Shown: piece after piece, positions 1 to 6,040 of the stretch
Layout of the letters: the number at the start of each line of letters is the position of its first letter
Numbering within the stretch: the stretch's first letter is position 1
Source of the DNA: Nitrososphaerota archaeon
Lineage (GTDB): Archaea > Thermoproteota > Nitrososphaeria > Nitrososphaerales > Nitrosopumilaceae
Direction: 5' to 3'
NCBI GenBank assembly: GCA_028867235.1
Contig: JAGWGS010000083.1
Span: 1 to 6,232, forward strand
DNA: 6,232 nt
Position numbers and translations under genes: made by a program
Notes under the pieces: model-generated
The model's input: only the letters and a program-made list of their open reading frames with translations
Database searches by the model: none
Told to the model about the DNA's origin: nothing

Positions 1-93
1 GCATTCGTAATTCTTTTGACACTTCTAGTACTTGGTCCTGGCCGGATATCTATCTCACATGTGGTGAAAAAATTGCCACGGTTTGCACATTGA
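1..93 (+). CDS. C-terminal fragment of a membrane protein, possibly DoxX family
   Basis: Reading frame 1 is open from the window edge to a TGA at 91-93 and gives the last 30 residues of a protein whose start lies outside. The fragment begins with a hydrophobic stretch (AFVILLTLLVLG), followed by GPGRISISHVVKK and a short basic tail. A hydrophobic helix ending in a Gly-Pro-Gly-Arg-x-Ser turn resembles the C-terminus of DoxX-family four-helix membrane proteins, but 30 residues is too little to be certain. The gene is convergent with the thyX-like gene, with 76 bp between their ends. Frame 2 stops at once. Frame 3 stays open to 119 but gives an unconvincing peptide. Confidence 0.5.
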   Translation, partial: AFVILLTLLVLGPGRISISHVVKKLPRFAH

Positions 94-169
94 TGTATTT
101 TAGCAAGTTTGATATGTAACAAAGATGAATCATGATGAATTGTCAGTAACATGAGCCTTGGGTTCGATG

Positions 170-1804
170 CTATTTCTTTTCAAGTGTTTTTCGTTTTGCT
201 TCAATTCTTTTTTCTGCCTCTAATCTCTCAAGACTGTATGATTTCATGTCTGCAAATTTTATTATTTTTGCCAAATCTGGATGTACTTTTTTAATTAATG
301 TGAACATCTTTTGTGCAACTATCCTGTAATCTTGGTGTCCTTGAGGAACTGTTCTGAGTTCTATCAAATGTGTTGCTTCTCGTAGATTCAGTTTCATGAA
401 ATATTGATAATTGTATGCAAAGTTTACTACATATTGTGCTTGCTCGGGCATTTTTAAATTAATCAGATCGAAAACTTCTTTTGATTTGTACATGCAATCT
501 TCAAAATCTTTCTGGATTCCTAATTCTTTTATCTCTCTTGGCATAAAGTAACCATGGTTTGTTCCAAGCAGTTGTCTTTGAAGTGTAAGAATTCTATGTC
601 TGTGAAAATCTCGAAACATTCCAAAATTCGTCATAAAATCAAAAGTGTATTCTGTCATCTCAAACGAACGCGGAGGCCTCTGTCTTCTGTTTTTTCTTAT
701 TCTTGAAAATAAGTTGATAATTTTTTTCCTATCTGTTTTTTTCATATTTCTCACTTGATAGAGTATGTCTTTGTATGATTGACCGTTTGATGATTCATAT
801 AATATTGCTGAAATTATTTTCTCTTCTGCTCTTCTCTCGGGTTCCCAATCTATTAGGTCGGCAAGATAGTTTGTTTTCTTTTTTGTTTTTAGATACGTTT
901 TGCTGAATGCATGCGATTTAGTCTTGATGTCTTTAAGATAACTCTGTAATGCTTTTCCATGGTTGTCATTGGCTCTTCGCACAAATGATCTTATTGTAGT
1001 ATTCAGCTCTCTCTGTATCTTGTTTGCAAGAATTCTCTCTTCTTGAAGATCTGATGAATACAATATTGTAAGTAAATATTCAAAAGCTCTACCATTTCCT
1101 GTAATTCCAACATTGGTGAGAGTAGATGCTGGTAATATCCCTCTCAAAATATCGAGAGCTTTTGCACGAATTGTGGCATTGTAAATTCGTGTTGCTGATT
1201 TTATATCTTCTTCACCTATAATTTTTGAAAATAAAACATCATTGCCTTCAGAATTCTTGAATTTCTGTCTCTCAATGGGTTCAATTTCTTCCATGAATTT
1301 TATTGCAGGTTGTATGTTCTTAGAATAGATCTCAAAATGGAAATTACATGCATCCAAATATTTGTCTGCATACTTAGAATTCATTATGCCAGGTTCCTTG
1401 TAAAACTTGTATTCTCCATTAACTTTTTTGTCCCATGCTACATATCTTGATGATTTTTCAAGATATGATAGTCCAATTCTACGATCTTCTATTTTCTTTA
1501 CAGCGATATTTGATAATCCTTCAATTGCAATTTGTGCCTCTCCAAGCTCGGCAACTGAATCATCACCGTATTCTAATAACACTTTATTGTAAAATTCATC
1601 TCCACGATTTTCATTCTGTAAAAATTCATCAACAAAAATTCTTCGCATGCTCTTATCTGTTCTACTATATCTTGACATGAGGGCGCCTCTATCAACTTGT
1701 CTTGGACTAATTATTGCAAATACCGTATCATCTAAATTTGAAAAATGTTTTAACAGCATATTCTGCTCCGAATCTGAAAATTCAACGGATGGCAATGTTG
1801 TCAT
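170..1804 (-). CDS. Tandem ThyX-like protein (two Thy1 domains), putative FAD-dependent thymidylate synthase
   Basis: ThyX makes dTMP from dUMP using methylenetetrahydrofolate, FAD and NADPH, usually as a homotetramer of subunits of about 220-250 residues. This 544-residue protein holds two such domains. The N-half (about 30-270) has YGDDSVAE at 79-86, IEG at 94-96, DRRIGLSYLEKSSRY at 107-121, R221-x-I-L-P and N237-x-R239. The C-half (about 325-520) has PPRSFE at 377-382, FRDFHRHR at 397-404 and N473-x-R475, with ELR ending at R484. The canonical signature RHR-x7-S-x-R-Y is incomplete in both halves: the first keeps S-x-R-Y but not RHR, and the second keeps RHR but not S-x-R-Y. A lysine/arginine-rich tail follows. 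The ATG at 1804 has no clear ribosome site or well-placed TATA box, so co-transcription with the gene 22 bp upstream is likely. Family assignment is firm. Whether it makes dTMP is not settled by the sequence. Confidence 0.82.
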   Translation of the reverse strand: MTTLPSVEFSDSEQNMLLKHFSNLDDTVFAIISPRQVDRGALMSRYSRTDKSMRRIFVDEFLQNENRGDEFYNKVLLEYGDDSVAELGEAQIAIEGLSNIAVKKIEDRRIGLSYLEKSSRYVAWDKKVNGEYKFYKEPGIMNSKYADKYLDACNFHFEIYSKNIQPAIKFMEEIEPIERQKFKNSEGNDVLFSKIIGEEDIKSATRIYNATIRAKALDILRGILPASTLTNVGITGNGRAFEYLLTILYSSDLQEERILANKIQRELNTTIRSFVRRANDNHGKALQSYLKDIKTKSHAFSKTYLKTKKKTNYLADLIDWEPERRAEEKIISAILYESSNGQSYKDILYQVRNMKKTDRKKIINLFSRIRKNRRQRPPRSFEMTEYTFDFMTNFGMFRDFHRHRILTLQRQLLGTNHGYFMPREIKELGIQKDFEDCMYKSKEVFDLINLKMPEQAQYVVNFAYNYQYFMKLNLREATHLIELRTVPQGHQDYRIVAQKMFTLIKKVHPDLAKIIKFADMKSYSLERLEAEKRIEAKRKTLEKK

Positions 1805-1826
1805 TCACATAATCGCTGATAATAAA

Positions 1827-2114
1827 CTACTTCTTTCCAATTTGGATCAGATCTGATGGTCCAAATTTTGGACCATTGTGTTTTGCCTGCCATCTAAGTA
1901 ATACTTCTTTGAATGATTCTGCTTCTTGGGCATCCTCTGTATACATCAAGGTTGTAACCCATCTTCCAGTTCCTGCTGAACCTCCCATAGAATTCATCCA
2001 AAAATCTGTTGGCATGTTTTCAAATGCTTTGTGTTTTTCGTCTCTGCTCATGTCTATCCATCGTTTGGAGACAAAGTGTAATATTTGATCCAGTTCTTCC
2101 TTTGTAATCATCAT
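1827..2114 (-). CDS. Conserved-looking small protein of unknown function, upstream of thyX-like gene
   Basis: This 95-residue soluble protein has no signal peptide, membrane segment or metal-binding motif, and I do not recognise its family. The N-terminal third (ITKEELDQILHFVSKRW) looks like an amphipathic helix. A central Gly-rich turn (SMGGSAGTGRW, about 42-52) is followed by a second helical stretch (TEDAQEAESFKEVLLRWQAKH, given here as about 59-79), and the end is GPKFGPSDLIQIGKK. It starts with two consecutive ATGs. The first, at 2114, lies about 26 bp from a TATA box, which fits a leaderless mRNA. The gene ends 22 bp before the thyX-like start on the same strand, so the two probably share a transcript. 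A functional link to thymidylate synthesis is only a guess from position. Confidence 0.78.
   Translation of the reverse strand: MMITKEELDQILHFVSKRWIDMSRDEKHKAFENMPTDFWMNSMGGSAGTGRWVTTLMYTEDAQEAESFKEVLLRWQAKHNGPKFGPSDLIQIGKK
1856..1876. repeat. Perfect 21-nt palindrome with 10-bp arms
   Basis: The arms are ATGGTCCAAA (1856-1865) and TTTGGACCAT (1867-1876) around one central T. It lies in the last codons of the 95-residue gene, where it encodes Gly-Pro-Lys-Phe-Gly-Pro, about 52 bp upstream of the thyX-like start. A single arm-like copy, TTGGACCAT, occurs at 2114-2122, directly at that small gene's start codon. It could be an operator or an mRNA hairpin. It could also follow simply from the repeated Gly-Pro codons. 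Confidence 0.5.
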
Positions 2115-2144
2115 TGGACCATTACTATTAATCTGATTATAAAA
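2114..2144 (-). promoter_or_regulatory. TATA-box promoter of the 95-residue gene (leaderless)
   Basis: On the minus strand TTTTATAA occupies 2144-2137. Its centre is about 26 bp from the ATG at 2114, which is the usual archaeal TATA-to-start-site distance, so transcription probably begins at or next to the start codon. No Shine-Dalgarno sequence is present. The promoter shares the 138-bp intergenic region 2115-2252 with the divergent cdvA promoter. Confidence 0.55.
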
Positions 2145-2223
2145 TTACGCATTTTTCATATTTCTGTATAATTATTAGTTAAAATGATCTTACTAAAACG
2201 GGAAAGCTTGTTAACACTTTGTT

Positions 2224-2253
2224 GGTTATATGAAAATTAAAACACCTACACAA
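2224..2253 (+). promoter_or_regulatory. TATA-box promoter of cdvA (leaderless or nearly so)
   Basis: GGTTATATGA at 2224-2233 contains a TATA-like core (TTATATGA, 2226-2233) centred about 24 bp before the cdvA ATG at 2253. The intervening sequence is A-rich and has no Shine-Dalgarno motif. The same 10-mer precedes the DtxR-like gene at 6041-6050 with similar spacing. Confidence 0.5.
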
Positions 2254-3071
2254 TGAGCAAGGAAGAGATCGAATTTATCGGCAAGCAAGTTAAGGACATG
2301 TACGGAACCCATATCGGCAAAGTAATTGGAACCATCACTGATATTGACGGAAGTGTACAAACCGTCGGTGTTGATTGTGGTTCTGAAGGACTTAAGCAGA
2401 TAGCATTCGAACAATTGGTCATTCAGGGGCAATTTGTAATCTTCATTCCTAGATGGAGATTGGATGCTCAACGACTATTGAGAGAAAAGGGTCTAACCAT
2501 GCGCCGAATACGAGCTCTGATGGATATCGTATCTGAAAACGATGACATGAAAGAGGATGCTGAATTGATCCGAGAGAAATACAAGATGAAGTTGCTAACT
2601 CTTGATGAGACCGAAAGGCAAATCAAAGAAAAACTTGAGAAAAGACTTGTAGAACTTGATACTCAGCTAAAATCAATCAGGATGCTAAGATTTGATGCCA
2701 AGTTGCAAAATAAAAGCAATGAGATATCTGATGCCAAGTACGACCTAGTCAAGACTCATACGGTCGAAATCATAGAACATATCGAACATGAAAAAGCGGA
2801 GATAGCAAACATTCAACGTCGCATCAACGATCTTTCAGTTGAGAGTGGAGAACATGTAGAAAATCCAAAGCAGGATGTACATTCAGCCGCCATTTCATAT
2901 CTTGGAAAGGTAGAAAGTCCTTCTCCTTCACAACCAACGACTCCTGTTCCTACCGGAGTAGGGGTTGGTGCTAGTATTCCCACTGCAACAACACCAAAAC
3001 CTGTGGCAATTGGAGCCGATGGTGATGAGGAACCTCAAGATTCAGATTGGCTTAGAAGAATTTCATCATAA
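2253..3071 (+). CDS. cdvA: Cell division protein CdvA
   Basis: CdvA is a DNA- and membrane-associated filament protein. In Sulfolobus it marks the division site and recruits the ESCRT-III homologue CdvB. This 272-residue protein has the expected order: a PRC-barrel-like beta domain (about 6-67; GKVIGTITDIDGSVQTVGVD, then FVIFIPRWRLD), a long charged helical/coiled-coil region (about 72-195; EIREKY-like, KEKLEKRLVELD, EHIEHEKAEIANIQRR), a Pro/Thr/Gly-rich linker (about 221-254) and a short acidic tail ending DSDWLRRISS. The linker and tail are where the ESCRT-III-binding segment lies in Sulfolobus CdvA. That this tail does the same is inference. No cdvB or cdvC adjoins it, unlike the crenarchaeal cdvABC cluster; separate cdv genes are known from Thaumarchaeota. 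Start at 2253 is set by the TATA box and by the complete N-terminal domain. Confidence 0.9.
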   Translation: MSKEEIEFIGKQVKDMYGTHIGKVIGTITDIDGSVQTVGVDCGSEGLKQIAFEQLVIQGQFVIFIPRWRLDAQRLLREKGLTMRRIRALMDIVSENDDMKEDAELIREKYKMKLLTLDETERQIKEKLEKRLVELDTQLKSIRMLRFDAKLQNKSNEISDAKYDLVKTHTVEIIEHIEHEKAEIANIQRRINDLSVESGEHVENPKQDVHSAAISYLGKVESPSPSQPTTPVPTGVGVGASIPTATTPKPVAIGADGDEEPQDSDWLRRISS

Positions 3072-3083
3072 TCCGATCTGATG

Positions 3084-3091
3084 GTATAAAG
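3084..3091 (+). promoter_or_regulatory. Possible TATA box for acs
   Basis: GTATAAAG at 3084-3091 lies in the short gap after cdvA. It would place transcription initiation near 3113 and give acs a leader of about 20-40 nt depending on the start codon used. It abuts the hairpin of the putative cdvA terminator, so the two signals share sequence. No Shine-Dalgarno motif is visible before any candidate acs start. Confidence 0.4.
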
Positions 3092-3129
3092 GACTCGCTC
3101 CTAACTCTATTTGAGCGAACCTTTTTTTT
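3091..3129 (+). terminator. Hairpin plus T8 tract after cdvA
   Basis: TCGCTC (3095-3100) and GAGCGA (3113-3118) form a perfect 6-bp stem with a 12-nt loop. It can be extended by an outer GG/CC pairing (3091-3092 with 3120-3121) across a small bulge. Eight T residues follow at 3122-3129. Archaeal RNA polymerase terminates at T-tracts, so the T8 run alone could end cdvA transcription 50-58 bp after its stop codon. The hairpin gives it an intrinsic-terminator look. Confidence 0.6.
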
Positions 3130-3132
3130 GAC

Positions 3133-5061
3133 ATGATTTTAACCCATATGTATATGGACAGCTCTTATAATATTGGTCTTAGAAATTATGATTCTATAAT
3201 ACGTGATACAGCAAATAAAGACAGTATAAAATTCTGGGAATCACAGGCACATAACATTCATTGGTTTGAAAAATGGCATACTGCGTTAGAATGGGATCCT
3301 CCCTTTGCAAGGTGGTTTGTGGGTGGAAAAACAAATGCGGCATATAATGCGTTAGATGTGATTACACAAAAAAAGCCTGATAAAAAAGCAATAATTTGGG
3401 AAGGTGAGAATGGGGAAGAACGAATTCTTACGTATAATGATCTTTTACAGGAAGTATCAAAACTTGCAAACGCACTAAAAAAATTAGGCGTAGAGAAAGG
3501 TGATAGAATAACAATATATCTTCCAATGGTTCCAGAATTGATAATCTCAATTCTTGCATGTGCTAGGATTGGGGCGATTCATACTGTGATATTTTCTGGA
3601 TTTAGTGCTAAATCTATTAGAGACCGAATTGATGACTCTAAATCAAAAATTGTGATAACCGCAGATGGCGGAAGAAGACGTGGTACTATCATTAAATTAA
3701 AAGATATTGTTGATGATGCAATACAAAATCTTGACTTTGTAGAACATGTAATCGTATTAGAACATACTCATAATGATATTAAATTTACAAACAAAGACAA
3801 ACGATGGGATGAACTTGTAGATTCCATGAATGTTTATTGTGAATCTGAAATGCTTGATGGCACACATCCTCTGTATATTCTATATACTTCTGGAACTACG
3901 GGAAAACCAAAGGGAGTTTTGCATGGAACTGGAGGATATCTTACACATGTTTTTAGCACATTCAAATGGATTTTTGATATAAAAGATTCAGATGTTTATT
4001 TTTGTACTGCTGACATTGGCTGGGTTACAGGCCATAGCTATGTAGTGTATGGCCCCTTGATGCATGGGGCCACCCAGGTTATCTATGAAGGATCTCTGGA
4101 TTATCCAACATCCGCAAGAATATGGAATCTAGTATCAAAATATGGTGTTACAATTTTGTATACTACTCCTACTGCGCTCAGAATGTTTATGAAAAACGGT
4201 GATGATATTCCAAATTCCAATAATCTTTCTAGTCTGCGATTATTGGGTACAGTAGGTGAGCCAATAAATCCTAAAGTATGGGGATGGTATTTTGAAACAA
4301 TTGGAAAAAAGCGGTGTCCAATTGTTGATACTTGGTGGCAAACCGAAACAGGAGGGGCAATAATCTCACCTGTACCGGGATTAGAAACCATTCCTCTCAA
4401 ACCTGGCTCTGCAACAAAACCTGTACCAGGAATTCATCTTTCGGTAGTTGACGATAATGGGAATAAAGTAAAATCTGATTCTAAGGGATATCTTGTCATA
4501 GAAAATCCGTGGCCTGGTATGTTACTTACATTATGGGGCGATGATGAAAAATACAAGACAGTTTATTGGTCCAAATACAAAAACAAGTATTATGCGGGAG
4601 ATTATGCCATGATGGATAAAGATGGTTATGTGTGGATGCTTGGAAGAGCAGATGATGTACTAAAAGTAGCAGGTCATAGACTTGGAACTATTGAATTAGA
4701 GAGTGCACTTGTATCTCACAAATCCGTTACAGAAGCTGCAGTATGTGGGATACCTCATGAAGTAAAAGGGGAATCAATAACTGCATTTGTTGTTATCAAA
4801 AGTGGACTCTTGCCTGAGGCACAACTAAAAGAAGATCTCATTCAACATATCAGGAAAACTATAGGACCCATTGCAACACCAGATCAACTATACTTTGTAG
4901 AAAAATTGCCGAAAACAAGAAGCGGAAAGATAATGAGAAGACTACTAAAAGCAATCACTCAGAATGAAATAACTGGTGATATGAGTACAATAGAGGATGA
5001 AGCGTCTGTCGATGAAATTAAAAAAGCAATTACAGAATTACGACAAACACTAAAATCTTGA
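3133..5061 (+). CDS. acs: Acetyl-CoA synthetase, AMP-forming (acetate--CoA ligase)
   Basis: Activates acetate (possibly propionate or a similar short acid) to the acyl-CoA through an acyl-AMP intermediate, in the cytoplasm. The 642 residues match the family's usual length of about 650. Visible motifs are FW at 34-35, WDPPFARWFVGGKTN at 54-68, the ATP-binding loop TSGTTGKPKG at 252-261, WVTGHSY from W297, GTVGEPINP from G372, DTWWQTETGG at 399-408, the hinge GRADD at 504-508 and RSGK ending at K599, the lysine that is reversibly acetylated in bacterial Acs. V298, T299, V374 and W402 match the acetate-pocket residues Val310, Thr311, Val386 and Trp414 of Salmonella Acs, and the Trp favours a small acyl group. 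Start is uncertain: in-frame ATGs at 3133, 3148 and 3154 all precede the conserved region. The TGA directly abuts the next, convergent gene. Confidence 0.9.
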   Translation: MILTHMYMDSSYNIGLRNYDSIIRDTANKDSIKFWESQAHNIHWFEKWHTALEWDPPFARWFVGGKTNAAYNALDVITQKKPDKKAIIWEGENGEERILTYNDLLQEVSKLANALKKLGVEKGDRITIYLPMVPELIISILACARIGAIHTVIFSGFSAKSIRDRIDDSKSKIVITADGGRRRGTIIKLKDIVDDAIQNLDFVEHVIVLEHTHNDIKFTNKDKRWDELVDSMNVYCESEMLDGTHPLYILYTSGTTGKPKGVLHGTGGYLTHVFSTFKWIFDIKDSDVYFCTADIGWVTGHSYVVYGPLMHGATQVIYEGSLDYPTSARIWNLVSKYGVTILYTTPTALRMFMKNGDDIPNSNNLSSLRLLGTVGEPINPKVWGWYFETIGKKRCPIVDTWWQTETGGAIISPVPGLETIPLKPGSATKPVPGIHLSVVDDNGNKVKSDSKGYLVIENPWPGMLLTLWGDDEKYKTVYWSKYKNKYYAGDYAMMDKDGYVWMLGRADDVLKVAGHRLGTIELESALVSHKSVTEAAVCGIPHEVKGESITAFVVIKSGLLPEAQLKEDLIQHIRKTIGPIATPDQLYFVEKLPKTRSGKIMRRLLKAITQNEITGDMSTIEDEASVDEIKKAITELRQTLKS

Positions 5062-5556
5062 TTACACAGAAATTGTCTGCATTTTTGAATTCTCTGTTAT
5101 GTGGAACTTGCCCGTAAAACCTCCTGTTACTTCTAAAACATATTTTGCCTTTTTACCGTCTGCATTCTGAACTGTACATGTTGCAGTTTCTAAGGCTGAT
5201 TTGCATGGAGGCACATTTTTTTCCATGTGTACTACATTTCCGTTTGCATCAAACCATATGATGTCTAATGGAAATTGCATATTCAACATCCATATGGGAA
5301 CAACCTGTTCTTGATTGAAAACAAATATCATTCCCTGATCATCTGGCAGTTGGTTCTGAAACATGAGACCACGTACTTTCTGTGCATCTGTTTCCGCAAT
5401 TTGTACGTCTAATACCTTGTCATCTAATTTTATAGTACCTCTGGGAAATTTGACTTCTGCAAGCTTTGAGTCTGCTGGTATGGTGATAATTCCTACTATC
5501 CCAATTATTACTGCTGCAATTGCAATGGGAATTAAAACTTGGGCTCTTGTTGCCAC
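5062..5556 (-). CDS. DUF192 family protein with N-terminal membrane anchor
   Basis: The 164-residue protein begins with a hydrophobic helix at about 8-27 and then has a DUF192 domain (about 40-160) predicted to lie outside the cytoplasmic membrane. The signal could be a retained anchor; no lipobox Cys is present. DUF192 landmarks are GLM at 63-65, GMIFVF at 75-80, WMLNM at 89-93, PLDIIWF at 96-102 and YVLEV at 139-143. Cys118 (after Pro-Pro) and Cys127 are the only cysteines and could form a disulfide. The biochemical role of the family is not established. The start is a GTG at 5556: the frame stays open upstream to a TAA near 5605 without an ATG or other good start, and a TATA-like TTTTTAAC lies 26-27 bp before the GTG. 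Its stop codon touches that of acs. Confidence 0.85.
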   Translation of the reverse strand: MATRAQVLIPIAIAAVIIGIVGIITIPADSKLAEVKFPRGTIKLDDKVLDVQIAETDAQKVRGLMFQNQLPDDQGMIFVFNQEQVVPIWMLNMQFPLDIIWFDANGNVVHMEKNVPPCKSALETATCTVQNADGKKAKYVLEVTGGFTGKFHITENSKMQTISV

Positions 5557-5586
5557 ATATGTTATGTTGCCTCGTCTAGTTAAAAA
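5556..5586 (-). promoter_or_regulatory. TATA-like promoter of the DUF192 gene (leaderless GTG start)
   Basis: TTTTTAAC on the minus strand (5586-5579) is centred about 26 bp before the GTG at 5556. This supports both that start codon and a leaderless transcript. It lies in the 55-bp gap after the 114-residue gene, so the DUF192 gene may be transcribed on its own as well as by readthrough. Confidence 0.45.
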
Positions 5587-5611
5587 CCAATGCCGATTGT
5601 AATTTTATCAA

Positions 5612-5956
5612 TTAACGTATATGATCTTTCAAATGTGTGTAATCCGAAAAAAAGCCTTTTGTTTCAGTACCTATGTCTTTAATGGTTGCTCCATTGTACA
5701 CTTTTTCAAGATATTTTCCTGCAATTATCATTGGAATTCCAATAGGGGTGGTTATAGGATCTGGTGATAAAAGGAAGATAAAACCAATCTTTGTAATCTT
5801 CTTTCCTGGTGCGGGTGCTCTTTGAAGTGCACCTAGGGCTCTTGCAGTACCTCTATCATCTATCTTGCCAAGCTCTGAGTAAATTTTTGCTCTTCTATGA
5901 AGAGAATCTCTGACTTTCTTTATTTTATCAATACCGTCTCGTATTCCTTCATCCAT
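5612..5956 (-). CDS. Hypothetical protein with one hydrophobic segment
   Basis: I do not recognise this 114-residue protein. The first half is charged and probably helical (GIDKIKKVRDSLHRRAKIYSELGKIDD cut here into helix 7-33), and is followed by an Ala/Pro/Lys stretch (ALQRAPAPGKK, about 43-53). A hydrophobic segment at about 56-80 (IGFIFLLSPDPITTP, then IGIPMIIAG) is broken by Ser-Pro-Asp-Pro and could be a re-entrant or single membrane helix. The C-terminus is polar (TKGFFSDYTHLKDHIR). The ATG at 5956 is fixed by a strong Shine-Dalgarno site. The DUF192 gene follows on the same strand after 55 bp, so a shared transcript is possible. No function can be inferred beyond probable membrane association. 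Confidence 0.72.
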   Translation of the reverse strand: MDEGIRDGIDKIKKVRDSLHRRAKIYSELGKIDDRGTARALGALQRAPAPGKKITKIGFIFLLSPDPITTPIGIPMIIAGKYLEKVYNGATIKDIGTETKGFFSDYTHLKDHIR

Positions 5957-5961
5957 GTAGC

Positions 5962-5967
5962 CCTCCT
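5962..5967 (-). promoter_or_regulatory. Shine-Dalgarno site AGGAGG of the 114-residue gene
   Basis: The minus strand reads AAAAGGAGGGCTAC before the ATG at 5956. AGGAGG lies at 5967-5962, with a 5-nt spacer. It matches the archaeal 16S anti-Shine-Dalgarno sequence well. It is the only convincing ribosome binding site in the window, so this mRNA must have a 5' leader, unlike its neighbours. Confidence 0.75.
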
Positions 5968-6040
5968 TTTAGAAAGAATAGTTAAGATTCCATGCAAAAG
6001 ATCAATCACAACTGGGTTAACATTTCTGATCAAGGGATTA

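Noticed and set aside
61..81. T6 tract with a weak GTGG/CCAC stem on the minus strand, as a thyX terminator
   Set aside because: It lies about 100 bp past the stop and inside the upstream gene's tail, the stem is only 4 bp, and T6 runs are common in this AT-rich sequence.
124..140. GATGAAT repeated twice, 10 bp apart
   Set aside because: Seven-base copies in AT-rich intergenic DNA are expected by chance and there is no third copy.
151..175. GGTTCGATGC resembling a tRNA T-arm
   Set aside because: The flanking bases cannot form the 5-bp T-stem, and no acceptor, D or anticodon arm surrounds it.
1407..1856. Several open frames antisense to the thyX-like gene
   Set aside because: They overlap each other in different frames within clear Thy1-domain coding sequence and have no start signals of their own.
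2184..2240. 18-codon open frame upstream of cdvA
   Set aside because: It overlaps the cdvA TATA box, has no ribosome site or well-placed promoter, and its composition is not protein-like enough to call a leader peptide.
1850..3085. 11-mer GATCTGATGGT at 1850-1860 and 3075-3085
   Set aside because: One copy is in coding sequence and one in a gene gap, on unrelated sides of cdvA, with no extended similarity; a single shared 11-mer is weak.
4101..4400. 99-codon open frame antisense to acs
   Set aside because: It lies wholly within the well-conserved Acs core on the other strand and its product shows no recognisable features; it reflects the codon pattern of acs.
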